A DNA stretch of 64,000 nucleotides. Origin: Brugia malayi. Taxonomy: Eukaryota; Nematoda; Chromadorea; Rhabditida; Onchocercidae. The DNA lies in NCBI RefSeq assembly GCF_000002995.4, contig NW_025062475.1:11412187-11476186 (forward strand), in the 5' to 3' direction. Positions 14,629-28,012 of the stretch are shown one piece after another. The notes under the pieces are model-generated. The model searched no databases, was not told the origin of the DNA, and worked only from the letters and a program-made list of their open reading frames with translations. Position 1 is the stretch's first letter; each line of letters opens with the position of its first letter. The translations under genes were made by a program, and so were the position numbers.

Positions 14629-17600
14629 ATGAATAGTTCAATTATATGGTCAGTTAATGCATATGTTAGTGATGATGACAATACTGGTGACACTATCGAA
14701 CAGCTTACTACAGCATTTTCAACCATTATGTAAGTTTAATTTTCAATTCTTTCATTTCAATTTCAATAAGAAGTTTTGCAATAAAAAAGAATAAAAGAAG
14801 AAAATGGTACCATCATCATCCGGTAGTGTAGGAATAGATTCCGGATTCTATCATGATGTTTTTGCATTTCCGGTGAAAAATTGGCTTAGAAAGTTTTTTT
14901 TTTTTTAAGCTATTAAACAATTTCATTTCATTCATCAATTTTAGTATGACTAAACAGAAAACATGAGATATATTGCTTTTTTTGCTTTTAGTTAAATTGT
15001 TTTGGATTTAAAAAAAAACCAAAAATTCTTTTTGTTTTTTTTTTTTTTTTTTGCTGAATTTCCATTTTTCTTTTTTTTTTTTTTAAAACTCAACAATTTA
15101 TACATTCTAGTGATTAATAAAATTTAAGTAACAAAATCTGAATTCGTTTTTTTTTTTTTTTTTTTTTTTTCTTTTCTCATTCATACTTAATTAACACAGT
15201 ACATTTTTCATTTCATCTTTTCCCATAAACTTTTATCAATCTTAATTTTTCATTTGCTAACATTTTATAATCATATTAATATTGTTCAAAACTATTAACA
15301 AAATTTCAATTATTCATTTCATTTTTCAAATTTACATTACTAAAAAGCTGAGCAAACAACCAAATAATTTACTAACATATGAAATAGATCAATTGTAACA
15401 ATTTTTGATAGTTCAAAATAATAAATTTAACAATTTTCTCTCTAAAATTTGTTTGATATTGAAAAAACAAACAAAACAAAAAAAAAAATAGACTGTGATA
15501 AATTAAAAAATTTGTCAAAATTTATCCAAAAATTTTATCTAATATTCGATCATAAATATCATTTTGTCTATGTGCTTTTATAAGCATACAACAAGCTATA
15601 ATTATTTACTAATTGTGCTAATGCTTTTCTCTCAATGCTTATTATCATCCATCAGGAATTGTCAGCTAATTGTTATTATCCACATTTTATCTCATCTTTA
15701 ACTCTTATCTCATCTTTACTTTATATTTCTTTTAATTTCTTACACTTTATCTCCTACAAATATTTCTATTTTATAATCAAATCTTTTCATCCATTTTACT
15801 CTTTGTGAATTAATAGCGCTCAATTTAAGCGCTATTAATTTTTGCGCCTTTTCTTCTTCAATAAGCTAATGCTAAAGTATGTAATATAATTATTAAACAA
15901 TTTATTGAAATTTCACAAATTTTGCAATATGTGTGTAAAAGATATGCAATTATCAATTAAATTCATTAATCACAATCTAATCAAACAATCGAAAATAATC
16001 AAACGAATTTATTCTTTCAAAAAAAAAAATTTCAAATGCAATGAGTAAATGTTTTACAAATTATTTAAAGTTTACTTCTATCATTTATAGCTAAGTTTTA
16101 TATTAGATATATTTCAATAGCAAATTCTAATTATACCGCGAAAAAAAAGGAAATAATGAGTAAAGCTTAAGGTTTTAAATTTTCATTATAATTCAAAAGT
16201 ATTTTAATTTATTCAGCTAAGAGTGCAATATTTTTTGAATAATTTATGAAAAGATATTTGTGACTATCTATTTGTTAATATTTTCATTTTTAATTAATTA
16301 GAATTACAATTTCAATGAATGTAGTCATAGATTTTTTTAAAAATGTTGGAGATTATTAGAAGTTCATCTTAAGTATTTATGATTTGAAAAGAGAATAGAA
16401 AGTTTATTCTACTGTTTTAGCTCTCTCATATTTCATTTTTCTTCAATTTAAATTTCTCAACAAAGATTTCATTGTCGGTTCAAAAAGTCTTTGTTAAATT
16501 GAATATCGCTGTTTAGCATAGCTATGGTTGATAATCGATGAATGAACTAACTTTCTTAGCCTTAATTGTTTCCACTTTTCAAATTCCAATTAGCCATAAA
16601 AACTGTAAAAGTGGACATAGATATCAGTGATTGAATGAAAACCAATCTTTATTCAAATTAAAAAAAAATTGAGAAGGAATAATGGGAAAATTTCAGAAGA
16701 AATAAATTTAAATTGACAGTTTATGCAAAGAAAAAAGACATTTGGTTTACTGATTTGATAAATTCTATAAAGTAAATGTTACATATATAAATTAAACCAT
16801 TGATACCTCACATATTAATTAAGTATTAATTAATTACGTAAGCATAAATGGAACTTTTTATATTTTTACATTCCTACCAGTTAATAATGAATAATTTTAA
16901 GCTGTTAGCATTTCAAACTTTTTTTCCTTCTTGATTATCATAATTACCAAGAATCAACATGTTTACCTGAATTTCAAATCAATGATATGCTATTGACAAA
17001 TGAATTATTTAGTAGTGTAGATGAAATATTTTTTTTTTTTTCTTGCAAAAATACTATTTTATAATTTCATCAGTATCAAAAATTTGATAATTATTGAGGA
17101 AATAAGATTATTTCATAAAATGAAATAGAATGACTGAAATGAAACAATAATACACTGTTAGTTATTTCTCGAAAATAACCTATTTAATCTAGCATGAAAT
17201 GATATTTTTCTTTGCTATGGGACCTAAAAATGGTCCCTCAGCTAAGAAAAATTAAAGAAATGAAAAATTTTCTCTTTCTTTTATTTTAGCCTAAATAGCA
17301 CATCAACGCTGTCATCATCACTATCAAAAGCTACATTACCGATACTATCAACACAGTCATCAACGTCATTCTCAACATTTTTATTGTTATCATCACCATC
17401 ACCATCATCATTATCATCATCAGCAGCAACAATAGCAATAGCAGTAGCAAAAGCAGCAGCATCAATAGCATCATCATCATTACCATCATCATCATCGTTC
17501 TTACAGTCATCATCATCATCATTATCATCATCACCATCATCATTAACATCAGCAACATCATCGCTATCATCGGTGATGCTTTCTGATGAAATGGAAGTTA

Positions 17601-20600
17601 TAGTGCAAGATGATTGCCGATTTAGGCCTACATTTGAAAATTATATCACAATTATTTCATTTTGTATTATTTTTTGCCTCTCTGTTATTGGTAATGCAGT
17701 TGTTGTCGCTGTCATTTTGCAGGTTTGCTCTTAATTTCAATTTTTAATTATCAATAATATTTGAGGAAAATATTATGCCTTAATTGATAAGCGGTATTCT
17801 TGGCACTTTTTTTTTTTTTTTTACTGTGTTCAATAACTATTACAATTTATTTATTCCATCCATCTCAAATAAAAAAGAATATAATTTGAGTAATTTTTAG
17901 CAACATTCAATGCGATCAGTAACAAATATTTATTTGTTAAATTTGGCAATATCTGATTTGATGTTATCAGTAATTTGCATGCCACCAACTCTTATTAGTT
18001 CCGTTATTTATTGTTGGATATTTGGCGATCTCCTTTGCAAGTTATTTGCATACTTACAACGTACGTTTCACTTTTTTTTTTTTCTGTTTATTTTCATTAT
18101 TATATACTTTTTGTATTTCTTTCTTACTTTTTTAATTTTTACAACAATAAATTCTATCACAATTCTACTTCAGCTAATTTCTCTCCCAAAATTCTGTTTG
18201 TTTTGTTTTCTCTTAAAACGATTTGAAATCTTTCAGATATGAATAATTATTTAAGTTTTATATGTAATTAATTAATACCTATCGATGGGTTTAATTTTTA
18301 GAAACGTGATTTTAATTTCTTATTATGACATTTCTTTCATAAAATCTATCAAAATACAAAATTATATGTCATTTTTTTTGTATAAATTGTCAGTTTGGTT
18401 CATTTTCTCTAGAAATTTTCAATTATTCCTGCTCAATTTCTTTTTATTTAATTTAAATGAATGATTTTTGAATGAAAAATTCATAAACTAATGGCGGCTT
18501 TGTCCACACCTACAATCCTTCGTGATTAATTAAATTTGAGAAGTAGAAACAATTTGATACACTAAAAAATTGGTATGTATGTTCAGTTTGACAAAGACTT
18601 TTTGGGCCAACAATAAATCTTTGTTCTTCATTGAAAAAGAAATAAAATGTAAACTTAATTTTTCATTTGCTATGACAATAACAATAAGAACGTACACAAT
18701 AACAACATAAATTGTATAGTTTCTAAATTTAACAAATTATTGGCAAAATTACTTTTTCTTTTGCTTGCCATCATTTTGAGAAAATCGAAATGCATTTTTA
18801 TTTTTGTTTTTTTTTTTTTAAAAAATTCATTTCCACCTTTAAAAGGAATAAAAGTAACAACAAAAAAATTAGTAAGGAAATTGAAAAATTTTGGTAATTT
18901 TCAAATTGCTTTAATTACTAATTAATTTTCAGATTACTTTAATTATTATTTAAGTAAAATTACTTTAATTATTTGTAAAATAATTAAAATATATTATCAT
19001 TTATGCTTTAATATTATTTATGCAAAATAATTTTTATTAGAAGTTTTAATTACTTAAAATTATAAAAAAAACTTTTCCTCTTTTCAAATTATAAATATAG
19101 TAGAAAAATAACAAAACTATTTGAATTTTCAGCAGTTGTAGTGACAGCATCAGCTTATACATTAGCTGTGATAGCATTTGAACGATACTATGCCATCTGC
19201 AAGCCTTTACATTCGAGAATTTGGCATACTCGATCACATGCCTATACAATGATCACTTTAGTTTGGCTTATTTCTATCCTGGCTAACTTATTTATGCTTT
19301 TCATGTTCGAATTACAAACTTATAATGTGAACGGCTTAACATGTGCACCCAAGCATCGACCCATCCTTCATTTCGGTTATCAAGTAATTAATTAATTAAT
19401 TTATTTATTTCCATTATAAATTTGTTAAGTTTACTATTATCTTAAACTCTCTATATAAATATATTTTAACATTAGTTTTATTTCATTTTTAAATTTTCAT
19501 CTCTTTTTTACTATTAAATTATTCAATGCTAATTTTTTTCTTTTTTTCTTTTTTTTTTTTTTTCATTGAAATTACTGAAAAGCAAAAAAAAGAAATTCTG
19601 CTGAAAAAGAAAAAAAAAAAAGATTAAAATTTATTACAAAATAATTAAATTTCTTACAGATATATATGACCTCAGTATTACTGCTTATTCCATTATGCAT
19701 AATGATCGTTTTATATGGATCAGTGATACATGCACTTAGAGTTGACATGAAGATCGATCATACTTCCACTGCAACAACTGGTCCATATACTTCCCATATT
19801 TTTCTTTTTTTCTTGGTTTAATTAAATTTTTTTTTTCTCAATTTTATTGCTAAATTTAAAAATGATAATTGCTTGTTTCCGATTTATTTAATCTAAAAAT
19901 CTGTTATTGATTCATTGATTATTGTTACTGATAACTTTTGAAGCATATATGAATGAATTATTTAGTGGTATAATAATTGAGTAATTTTTTTTTTACAGTT
20001 AGAATTCAATTTATTAATTTTTAATTGTATTGAATCATATGTTTAAAATTATTTGTAAAAACTTTGAGAATTTAGACGATGGAATTAGTGGTGAAGAAAA
20101 TGACGATTTTGTTTACTAAAAATGATAAAAAAGCACTGTAATTGTAAATTATTTTAAAAAAATATTATATTTTAAAATATTTTTATTTAAAAAAAAATAA
20201 TTATTGCTGAATGAATGATGAAATTTCTGAATTAATAAGAAAAAAATTGAGAGAAATGAAGTTAAATATTTTTACTTTCTCATAGTTTTTCTTTTATTAA
20301 ATAATCAGAAATAATTTTATTTTGTAAATTTATTTCTGATCTGTTAGCTTATGATAAACTTTACAAACATTCATTTTGAAAAATAAATAAATAAACAAAC
20401 AACAAACATTCATTTAGAATGAATAATGGTTTATTCTTATACAAATATTAAACATAAATGATTGTTCTAATTATTTCAAAATTTTCACTTTTTTTTTTTT
20501 TGAAAACTGAATTTTGAAAAGATATGGCAAAAAAAAAAAATTTATTTGATTTTATCATCTAATCCTGAATGAGTTCATTTTGTTAGACAATCTCGGTGCT

Positions 20601-22688
20601 ACGACAAGGAACGATGAGCGACATGAGAATACCATGTGTGGCAGCTTGAAAATGTTGAAAAACAAGAATAGAAAAAGTATAAAGTCAGTTAACATTTAAA
20701 AGTATTAATTAATTAATTAGAAAATATTACCATCCCTAAAATATAAAATAAATTAAATAATTTCACTTAATTCAATGAAACTTTCTCAATTTTAATCTTT
20801 AAAATGATATTTCATTTATTTGAATGAAAATTTTTACTATACAATCAATCATACATTAATAACAAAAATTACACAATGTTTTAAATAATTCACTTCATAA
20901 TTTCACTAAATTTCTACGATGATTTATCAAAAAAAAAAAAATAAATTATACTATAATTATTAACAAATTTCAGTTCCAATTCATCAACGAAATTCAATTG
21001 CTTCAGTTGTTTTTATACTTCAATGAAGCAAATACGAACTAATTCTGATGCAACATCCTTAACTGCTAAACGAAAAAATAAATCGGTGGATTTTACCAAT
21101 AAAAGTAGTCTTCGGTCTACTCACAGGTAATTATTACCTTTTTTTTTTGTTTTTTTTTTCATTTCATACTATTCTAAAACTCTTAAAAGATGATATGGTA
21201 AAGCTGTGACATTTGCGCCATCGTATCTATCAGTACTGTTAGAGATAATGCAATCTAATACAAGAAATTAACTATTGTAAAGCAAATGTCCAGTACTTTT
21301 GGTAAAATAATATCAAATAAAGAATAAGCTTAAGTGAAAAGGAAAATTTGAGTAGTTTTTATTTTTCTGATATATATTCCCTTTTGCGCACGAATTAATA
21401 ATCAATTATAATTCGAAAAGAAAATAATTCTTTTCATTTTCTATCATAATTTTCTGAAAAAAATGAAGTCAAAAAAAAAACGAGAAAAAATTAAGAGAAA
21501 ATCAATTCAATTCACAACATTTTCATTATTATTATTATTTCTCATGATTCCCTTAATTATTGCTTTTCAGTGAACGGTCAGTTCTGGCCAAACAACGTGT
21601 TATCAAAATGCTCATCGTTATTGTTATCATATTTTTTTGCTGTTGGACACCAAATTATATGTGGTGGCTATTGTTAACAGCTCAAGATTCATTTAGGGTT
21701 GGACTCCTTTCTCTTTTCACTAAGAAATAAATAACTTATCAATCAACATTTAATTTATTTTCCCTCTACCTATCGCCTAGCATAGTGAATTCTGATTGGA
21801 TCACTTCAATTTTGACCATTTTTTAATTTAAATTTCAATTACTCTATCGGTTCCTCAAATCCATCACCTTTTTTTCTTCATTTTCAATTATTTCCCGTTT
21901 TCCTTTTTACGGTTTGTAATCTTTACGTAGCTCGCACTGTTTGAACGTGAAAAATTAACATATGTCTGTGGAAATCTATGTAACACTAATGCTTCTCCAA
22001 TATTCCAAACTTGAATATCTTATTTGGCTTAGATTTAAGTTTGCTAAATGAATAAACAATGATTTGCAGACTTTCGATATTTGGAATTCAGAAGTAAACA
22101 CAGCAATAACAGTACTTTGTTACATATCTTCATGTGCTAATCCGATCACTTACTGTTTCCTGAATAAGAAATTTCGTACCGCACTTCTAGTTACGTTTGG
22201 TTGTTTACGGAAAACTCCGAATAACTTCTCTACGATTTATTTACCCGAACCAGCAATGGACACATTGACACAAAAGAAATCAAACGATGAAATGACAGCC
22301 TTTCGGACAGAAAGGTTACTAATTTATTAGCCTTTTATATTTTTTTTATGTAAATTCTCAAATGTTTAATATAATAAAAAGAAATGCTAGTTTTTAAGAA
22401 TTTCATCTCAGTACATTTCAACAAGAATTTAACCAAAATTTATCAAAGCCATTATAATGTTGTGCAAATGTAACTATCATATTTATACTAACTCAAGTAA
22501 AAAATGAGTTTAAAATTGAATACAATGAAATTTTACTTTTCAGGATGAGTCAGAATAATCAATCATCAATAAATGTCATTCATTCTAAAACGGTATTTTA
22601 TGGTGCAGGTTCAACCACAACAACGATAGCAACAACAACAACAACAACAGGTCATCAGGAAAGGAAGAAGCCAGTATGCGAGTTATAG
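14629..22688 (+). CDS. Cholecystokinin/gastrin-type peptide GPCR (CKR-like)
   Basis: Plasma-membrane receptor of the rhodopsin class, expected to bind a CCK/gastrin/sulfakinin-like neuropeptide. Ten coding exons keep phase throughout: 14629-14729, 17290-17722, 17901-18060, 19133-19383, 19660-19780, 20587-20683, 20974-21126, 21571-21697, 22070-22314, 22544-22688. They give about 610 residues. The core resembles vertebrate CCK receptors: MRSVTNIYLLNLAISDLM in TM2, E248-R249-Y250 followed by AICKPLHSRIWHTRSHA after TM3, CCWTP in TM6 (W464) and NPITY in TM7 (505-509). Intracellular loop 3 is long and basic (exons 5-7). The extracellular N-terminus is Ser-rich (about 34-118), encoded by a TCA/ATC microsatellite. 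The first exon carries a possible N-glycosylation site (NSS at residue 2) and joins exon 2 in phase. The exon 5 donor (GTCCAT) is weak, so that boundary is least certain. Family assignment is firm from sequence; ligand is inferred from family. Confidence 0.85.
15808..15840. repeat. Inverted repeat, 13-bp arms
   Basis: aattaatagcgct and its perfect reverse complement are separated by the 7-base loop caattta. It sits in intron 1 of the GPCR gene and could form a hairpin in DNA or pre-mRNA. Confidence 0.85.
16457..16617 (+). repeat. Dispersed repeat, copy A
   Basis: About 160 bp that matches, with divergence, the reverse complement of 18498-18629. Shared blocks include caaaaagtctttg, an attgtttccacttttcaaat-like block and gtggaca. 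Lies in intron 1 of the GPCR gene. Length and dispersal suggest an old short mobile element; no family could be named. Confidence 0.6.
17399..17560 (+). repeat. Coding (TCA/ATC)n microsatellite
   Basis: Interrupted TCA/ATC repeats lie inside exon 2 of the GPCR gene and encode a Ser-rich stretch in the receptor's extracellular N-terminus. The frame stays open across the whole array and into TM1. Confidence 0.85.
18498..18629 (-). repeat. Dispersed repeat, copy B (inverted)
   Basis: About 130 bp, homologous in opposite orientation to 16457-16617, in intron 3 of the GPCR gene. It retains aaaaagtctttg and gtggaca blocks on the minus strand. Confidence 0.6.
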
Positions 22689-23420
22689 CTGTGCTGAAAT
22701 GGAAATGGAAAATTTATTTCAAATGGTTGCAATTTTAGCTAATACTAATCTTTCTAAACACAAATATCCAACGAATTAATACAATTCTAAGGTAAAACTA
22801 TGGAAAATTTATCCAGAAGACATATCCAGAAACTGCTCAAATTATCAAATATTCAGTGTATTGTATTAATAGCAGCACAGTGATACCTCTGACACGTCCA
22901 AACATCAAATCTTTCTAAAAGACTTATCAGACAATTGTCTCTTTACTTTACTTTAATCGGTAATTAAGCTGTTAAAAACTGAAAATATGTGAGGTTTATT
23001 AATAGTTGGACGAAATGATGACACATCATTAAATTTATGGGTTTATTGATAATTTGAAGCACTGGAATCCTTTTCTTCATTCTCAAAAAGAAAAGAAAAC
23101 CATAACATTCATTACTAAACATTATGTACAGGTTATTCGAGAATTATTTAATACCTGTATGCTTTGGTAAAGCTGTTTAACACTTCCGAGACAAACACCT
23201 TTACCTTTGGCCTATTTTATGTCGTGTAACATTGTTTGTATTCACTTTGTACTGCTCATTTTTCAGTAAACTGATAAAAAAGATTAGTTTAACTTGCCTA
23301 TGAAGTGGAAATGTGGAATCGAAGAGAGAAGATATACTGGGGAGAAATAACTTCTTGTCCATTCAAACAGAATATAGCAAACTATTATTTATTAACATGC
23401 ACAACAAAAACTGCATTTAT
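22689..23420. other. Convergent intergenic region (CKR-like / DPH1)
   Basis: Holds the 3' ends of two convergent genes. No coding exon seen. On the minus strand an AATAAA overlaps the bases immediately after the DPH1 stop codon (about 23414-23420) and may be its polyadenylation signal, which would give a very short 3' UTR. Confidence 0.6.
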
Positions 23421-26400
23421 TTAAGACTGCAATGAAATTGTAATATGGTTTCGTTTGGGACGACATTCTCGATGTGTTTTGTGATTGTTTGTCCATGGTC
23501 CGAGACTCTCATTCGCATAATAATCCATTGGATATGAGTCGGTTCGAAATGAAACATATTGTAACACAGTCACCAATTCATAAGGGGTGAGAAGTGGTTT
23601 CTTGAACTGTGCACCCCAATCAATTGATAAGCGAGGACAAGCTACTTGAACCCAGCTGAAATAGAAGTTATTTGCAAGTAGAGTTCATGTCAGATAAAGT
23701 TATCATAGTTATTTGCAACTCACATATTTTTTGTGATAAAAAGAAAAAAAAGAACGATACAAGAACAACATTTATATTTTAGCACCCTAATCTCATCTTA
23801 CTAATGTTATGAGATGGGATTAGAATTGTAAAAGCTTTTCCAATACGTTCTTTTTGTTTTCTTGAAAGTACCGATGACTACTGTCGAATATGTCGGCTTC
23901 TCTTGAAGAAACTAAGTGTTAGCAACATCTCTGCGTAACAAAAAATGTTATTTTGAACAGCGCTCATTTACTCATAAACTGTTACTTGGACAATAAAGCA
24001 TGAAATTTCTGGTAGCAGAAGTAAAACCAATTGGTACCTTTTTTTTTATTACAATTGACAGACGAGTACTAGTATTAATTTTTCACGGTCTTTCAAGCCA
24101 AATATTTTTTTACAGCGACAAGACTCATTTGCTCTCTGTTTGAAATAACTCTAATTGAAAAACACGACTATACTTACCAATCAATATCAGTGAAAGATGA
24201 CAACTTTTGGGGCGTTATTTCCGAAAGAAGGACACGCACAAATTTTTTGCCAGCTACTTGTAGTTTCTTCTCCAAATCCTAAAAACAAAAATACCACATG
24301 AAAAATAAATTCGTTCAATTCCCATTTTTGATCCTTCATATAACGTATATGTACATAAAACTAACCTCCACAATTCTTGGATTTCCTTGTCTACCCAATG
24401 AACCTTGTATAAGACCAAACATGTGACATTTTTGTGCTATTTCTACAGATTCTTTCCGTTTTTTCGTCATCAAATCAAAATCATATTCCTCATGCGTGAA
24501 CCTCCTGAAAATTTCCAATTTATGAAAAAAAAAAGGAATATTGCTACTCAATTTTACTTAAAGATAAAGGAATAGAAATACATTCAACTTAGATTCAAAT
24601 AAAAGCATTAGCTTGGACAAATTTTACAATAACCTCAGTAATGCACAGTAATGGATAACTAAGCCTCTAAAAATTATAACTGACTTCGAATATGGATCAT
24701 ACTGATAAGCAACAACAGATGGATTTTGAATCATTACTGACTCCAAGTGAAATCGTCCATCCCCCAAGTATCTGAAAAAAAAAAAAAGTTAAAATTAGAA
24801 TAATACATGATATCTGAATGTGAGATTTTTTGTAAACCCACAATTCCCTAAATTATCAGTACTCATCATTTTTCAATAAAAAGGTAGGACATTTCGAAAA
24901 TTCTGTTGTAATTAACTTACGCTTGATAAACTATTATAACTCAGTGAAGCAATCAATAACTAACATAACTGCATCGACATCCTCCTCTAATTTGGGAGAT
25001 GTACAACCAAGGATTTCACCAGGACTAAGAGGTTTCACTTGTGGTATCAAAATATTATAACCTTTGCCAATTAATTCTTTTTTAACACTCTGAAACAATT
25101 AATCGGTGAAATTCTTTTCGTCTCATTCAAATTTTATTGATCCGATTTTGAACATAAGTCAGCCGTAATGAAATCTTAATAATTCCAAAATTTATAAAGT
25201 TATTACTGTTACATTCATGATTGTCAGAATCTTTGACGAATAACACAGTGAATCAGTTTTGAGAACTAACGCACAGTTACATTTGACACATAGTTGCAGA
25301 ATAAATCGTGCTATTTTTTGCAATGACCCGTCTAATAATAATTCAATCGTTTTACAGTAAAGAAAAAAATAATAATATTAACCTGCAAGCACGGAACAAA
25401 TTGGATGGTGCTAACTAATGCAAGCTTTTTATGCTTTTCGAAATTAGCTTCTAATACATCAATAAAATGGCCAACATTCATTTCGATGTTTACAAAAATA
25501 TAAAGCATTTCAATTCCTTGAGTTTCTTGAATTGGTATCAAACAACTGTGCCCATAATGCACCATAAGATCACATCCTACAAATACTTAATATTTCAATT
25601 TCAAAAAAAAAAAAAAAAAAGAAAGCATATGGAAGTATCCTGACTACGACTTTAATTAATGAATTAATGAAGCAGTTTAATAACTGGAATCTTAAGTCCT
25701 TCCAGAAATATGACATATTTGACATCGCTTAAGCGACTAGGTATCTACTTGACAAAATTATTGATGACAGTTAGAAGCGATTAGATATTAAAATATTAGA
25801 AGCGATTAGATATTAAAATATTTAAACAACGAAAACAGATCGATGTGAAACTTACCAAATGCACGTGCTGCTTGATCACCGACACAACATGCCCCGTATG
25901 TGACGTCCCCCATAATTACAATTTCACATTCTGTGTATTTCCGTAAAATATCCGCAATGACGCATGAATATAGGAGTAGTCCTTCAGGGAATTGCAGACA
26001 CACTCCAAATCAAATTTGAGATTAAAATCTTGGAAGCTATTTGGAATCAGTCCAGTTTTAAACTGTTGCTAGGCACATTCAGTAATCTTCACAATTCAAA
26101 AGTTTTATTTACATGAATCGAATTTCGACCCATAAGTTATGTATGTTCAAAAAATGGGCATTTTCAAAATCTATGTCATTGAGAAATTAAACCGTTCATA
26201 GCAACTTCTTTTCAATGTTCACTTCAATAACAAAGCCAGGTTACTTCAATAAATGGCTTTATTTTTCAAATGCAAAAAATAAACTTTGAAAATATGTAGG
26301 AAAATTACCATTTTTGCTCTTTGTAGCTCGAATTTTCCAAATCGTTTTTGGAATCTCGAAATTATAATTCGACGGCAACTTAAGAAAATGGTTACAGACA

Positions 26401-26573
26401 AGCAAAAATAATCCAGAAAATGTTCCACAGCAAAGGTACTCCAAAACATTGGATAGGACGGTAACTTTTAATAAATAAAATTTGAGTTAACTTACAATCT
26501 TTAAATCATTTTGCAACGCTTCGTCACTGCTTATTTCTCCTATTTGATTTCGAATTGTTGCAATACGAGCCAT
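23421..26573 (-). CDS. dph-1: Diphthamide synthesis protein DPH1 (3-amino-3-carboxypropyl transferase subunit)
   Basis: With DPH2 this radical-SAM-like Fe-S enzyme transfers the 3-amino-3-carboxypropyl group of SAM to a histidine of elongation factor 2, the first step of cytosolic diphthamide synthesis. Nine exons (minus order): 26573-26496, 26378-26309, 26002-25856, 25576-25383, 25089-24965, 24771-24685, 24504-24366, 24278-24178, 23655-23421; 391 residues, close to the family length. Family signatures run in order: [84 protein letters not shown] and [13 protein letters not shown]. The cluster cysteines expected for the [4Fe-4S] site are present (C88/C89, C192, C320). The start is the first in-frame ATG behind an upstream in-frame stop. 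Neighbour H2A is on the same strand 0.55 kb upstream. Confidence 0.94.
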
Positions 26574-27120
26574 GTGTCATGCAACAGAAATGCCGCGACG
26601 AACATCAACTCTTCTCTACGGGACCTTAAAACTATAAACCAATTTTCCCGAAATCTTCTAGGTACTACGAAAATAGAACACTAATAACCGGGAGGTATTC
26701 AAAACCAACAAACAAACAAAGTCCCCTTAAAATTGCTTCCAAACTAGCACATTTTCTTACTTGTGCTTCACATTCATAAAGAAAACCAGTTACTTGTTGG
26801 ATAGATACTCTGAAAATTTTTATGCACGGGATAGCCATATTATGGTTTTAATATCTGCAAAAAAAGTGAAGAACAAGACCAAAATATCCAAAAAATGGTT
26901 TTATTAGAAGAACCACAGATTAATGTACAGATACGCTGAACAGACATGGAATTTCATAACTAAATATTAGCTGAAAAGGAAAAATCGAAATGTTGCGGAG
27001 TTACTGACTTAGCAATTTGCGTAAAATAGATCGCACAGGGATATCAAAAAGACTTCTTAATAAAACACTGTTAAAAAAGGAAATCAATAAACTCATCAAT
27101 TTTCCACCGAACTTATATTT
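26574..27120. other. Intergenic region between H2A and DPH1
   Basis: No coding exon recognised. On the minus strand it must hold the H2A 3' end and the DPH1 promoter or 5' UTR. Downstream of the H2A stop I see no histone-type stem-loop (the GGCTCTTTTCAGAGCC class). Confidence 0.55.
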
Positions 27121-27907
<787 letters not shown>

Positions 27908-27941
27908 TTGGACTACTTTAAAGCGCACTTAAAATTTACTA

Positions 27942-28012
27942 CCTGAAATAAACCTGGCTTATTTCTTTACAATAGCCAGACTTACCTTATGACTAGACTT
28001 GGCTTTAGCCAT
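27942..28012 (-). other. Spliced upstream ORF or 5' UTR exon of H2A
   Basis: Upstream of H2A the minus strand reads ATG plus eight codons (MAKAKSSHK, 28012-27986), then a GTAAGT donor, a 43-bp intron (27985-27943) ending TTTATTTCAG, and a second exon that runs into the H2A start. Joined, it encodes an 18-residue peptide that stops at a TAG just before the H2A ATG and in another frame. It could be a uORF, or the acceptor could instead be a trans-splice site. Confidence 0.45.

Larger units (their letters stand above)
14730..17289 (+). other. Intron 1 of the CKR-like gene
   Basis: A 2.56-kb intron between a strong donor (GTAAGTTT) and the acceptor TTTTATTTTAG. It contains poly(T) runs, a 13-bp-arm hairpin at 15808-15840, a dispersed repeat copy at 16457-16617 and a short open frame at 14804 discussed in the findings. 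No recognised coding exon lies inside it. Confidence 0.65.

Noticed and set aside
17331..17570. Met/Leu-rich minus-strand open frame
   Set aside because: It is the antisense of the TCA/ATC microsatellite in the GPCR exon; repeat composition alone keeps it open.
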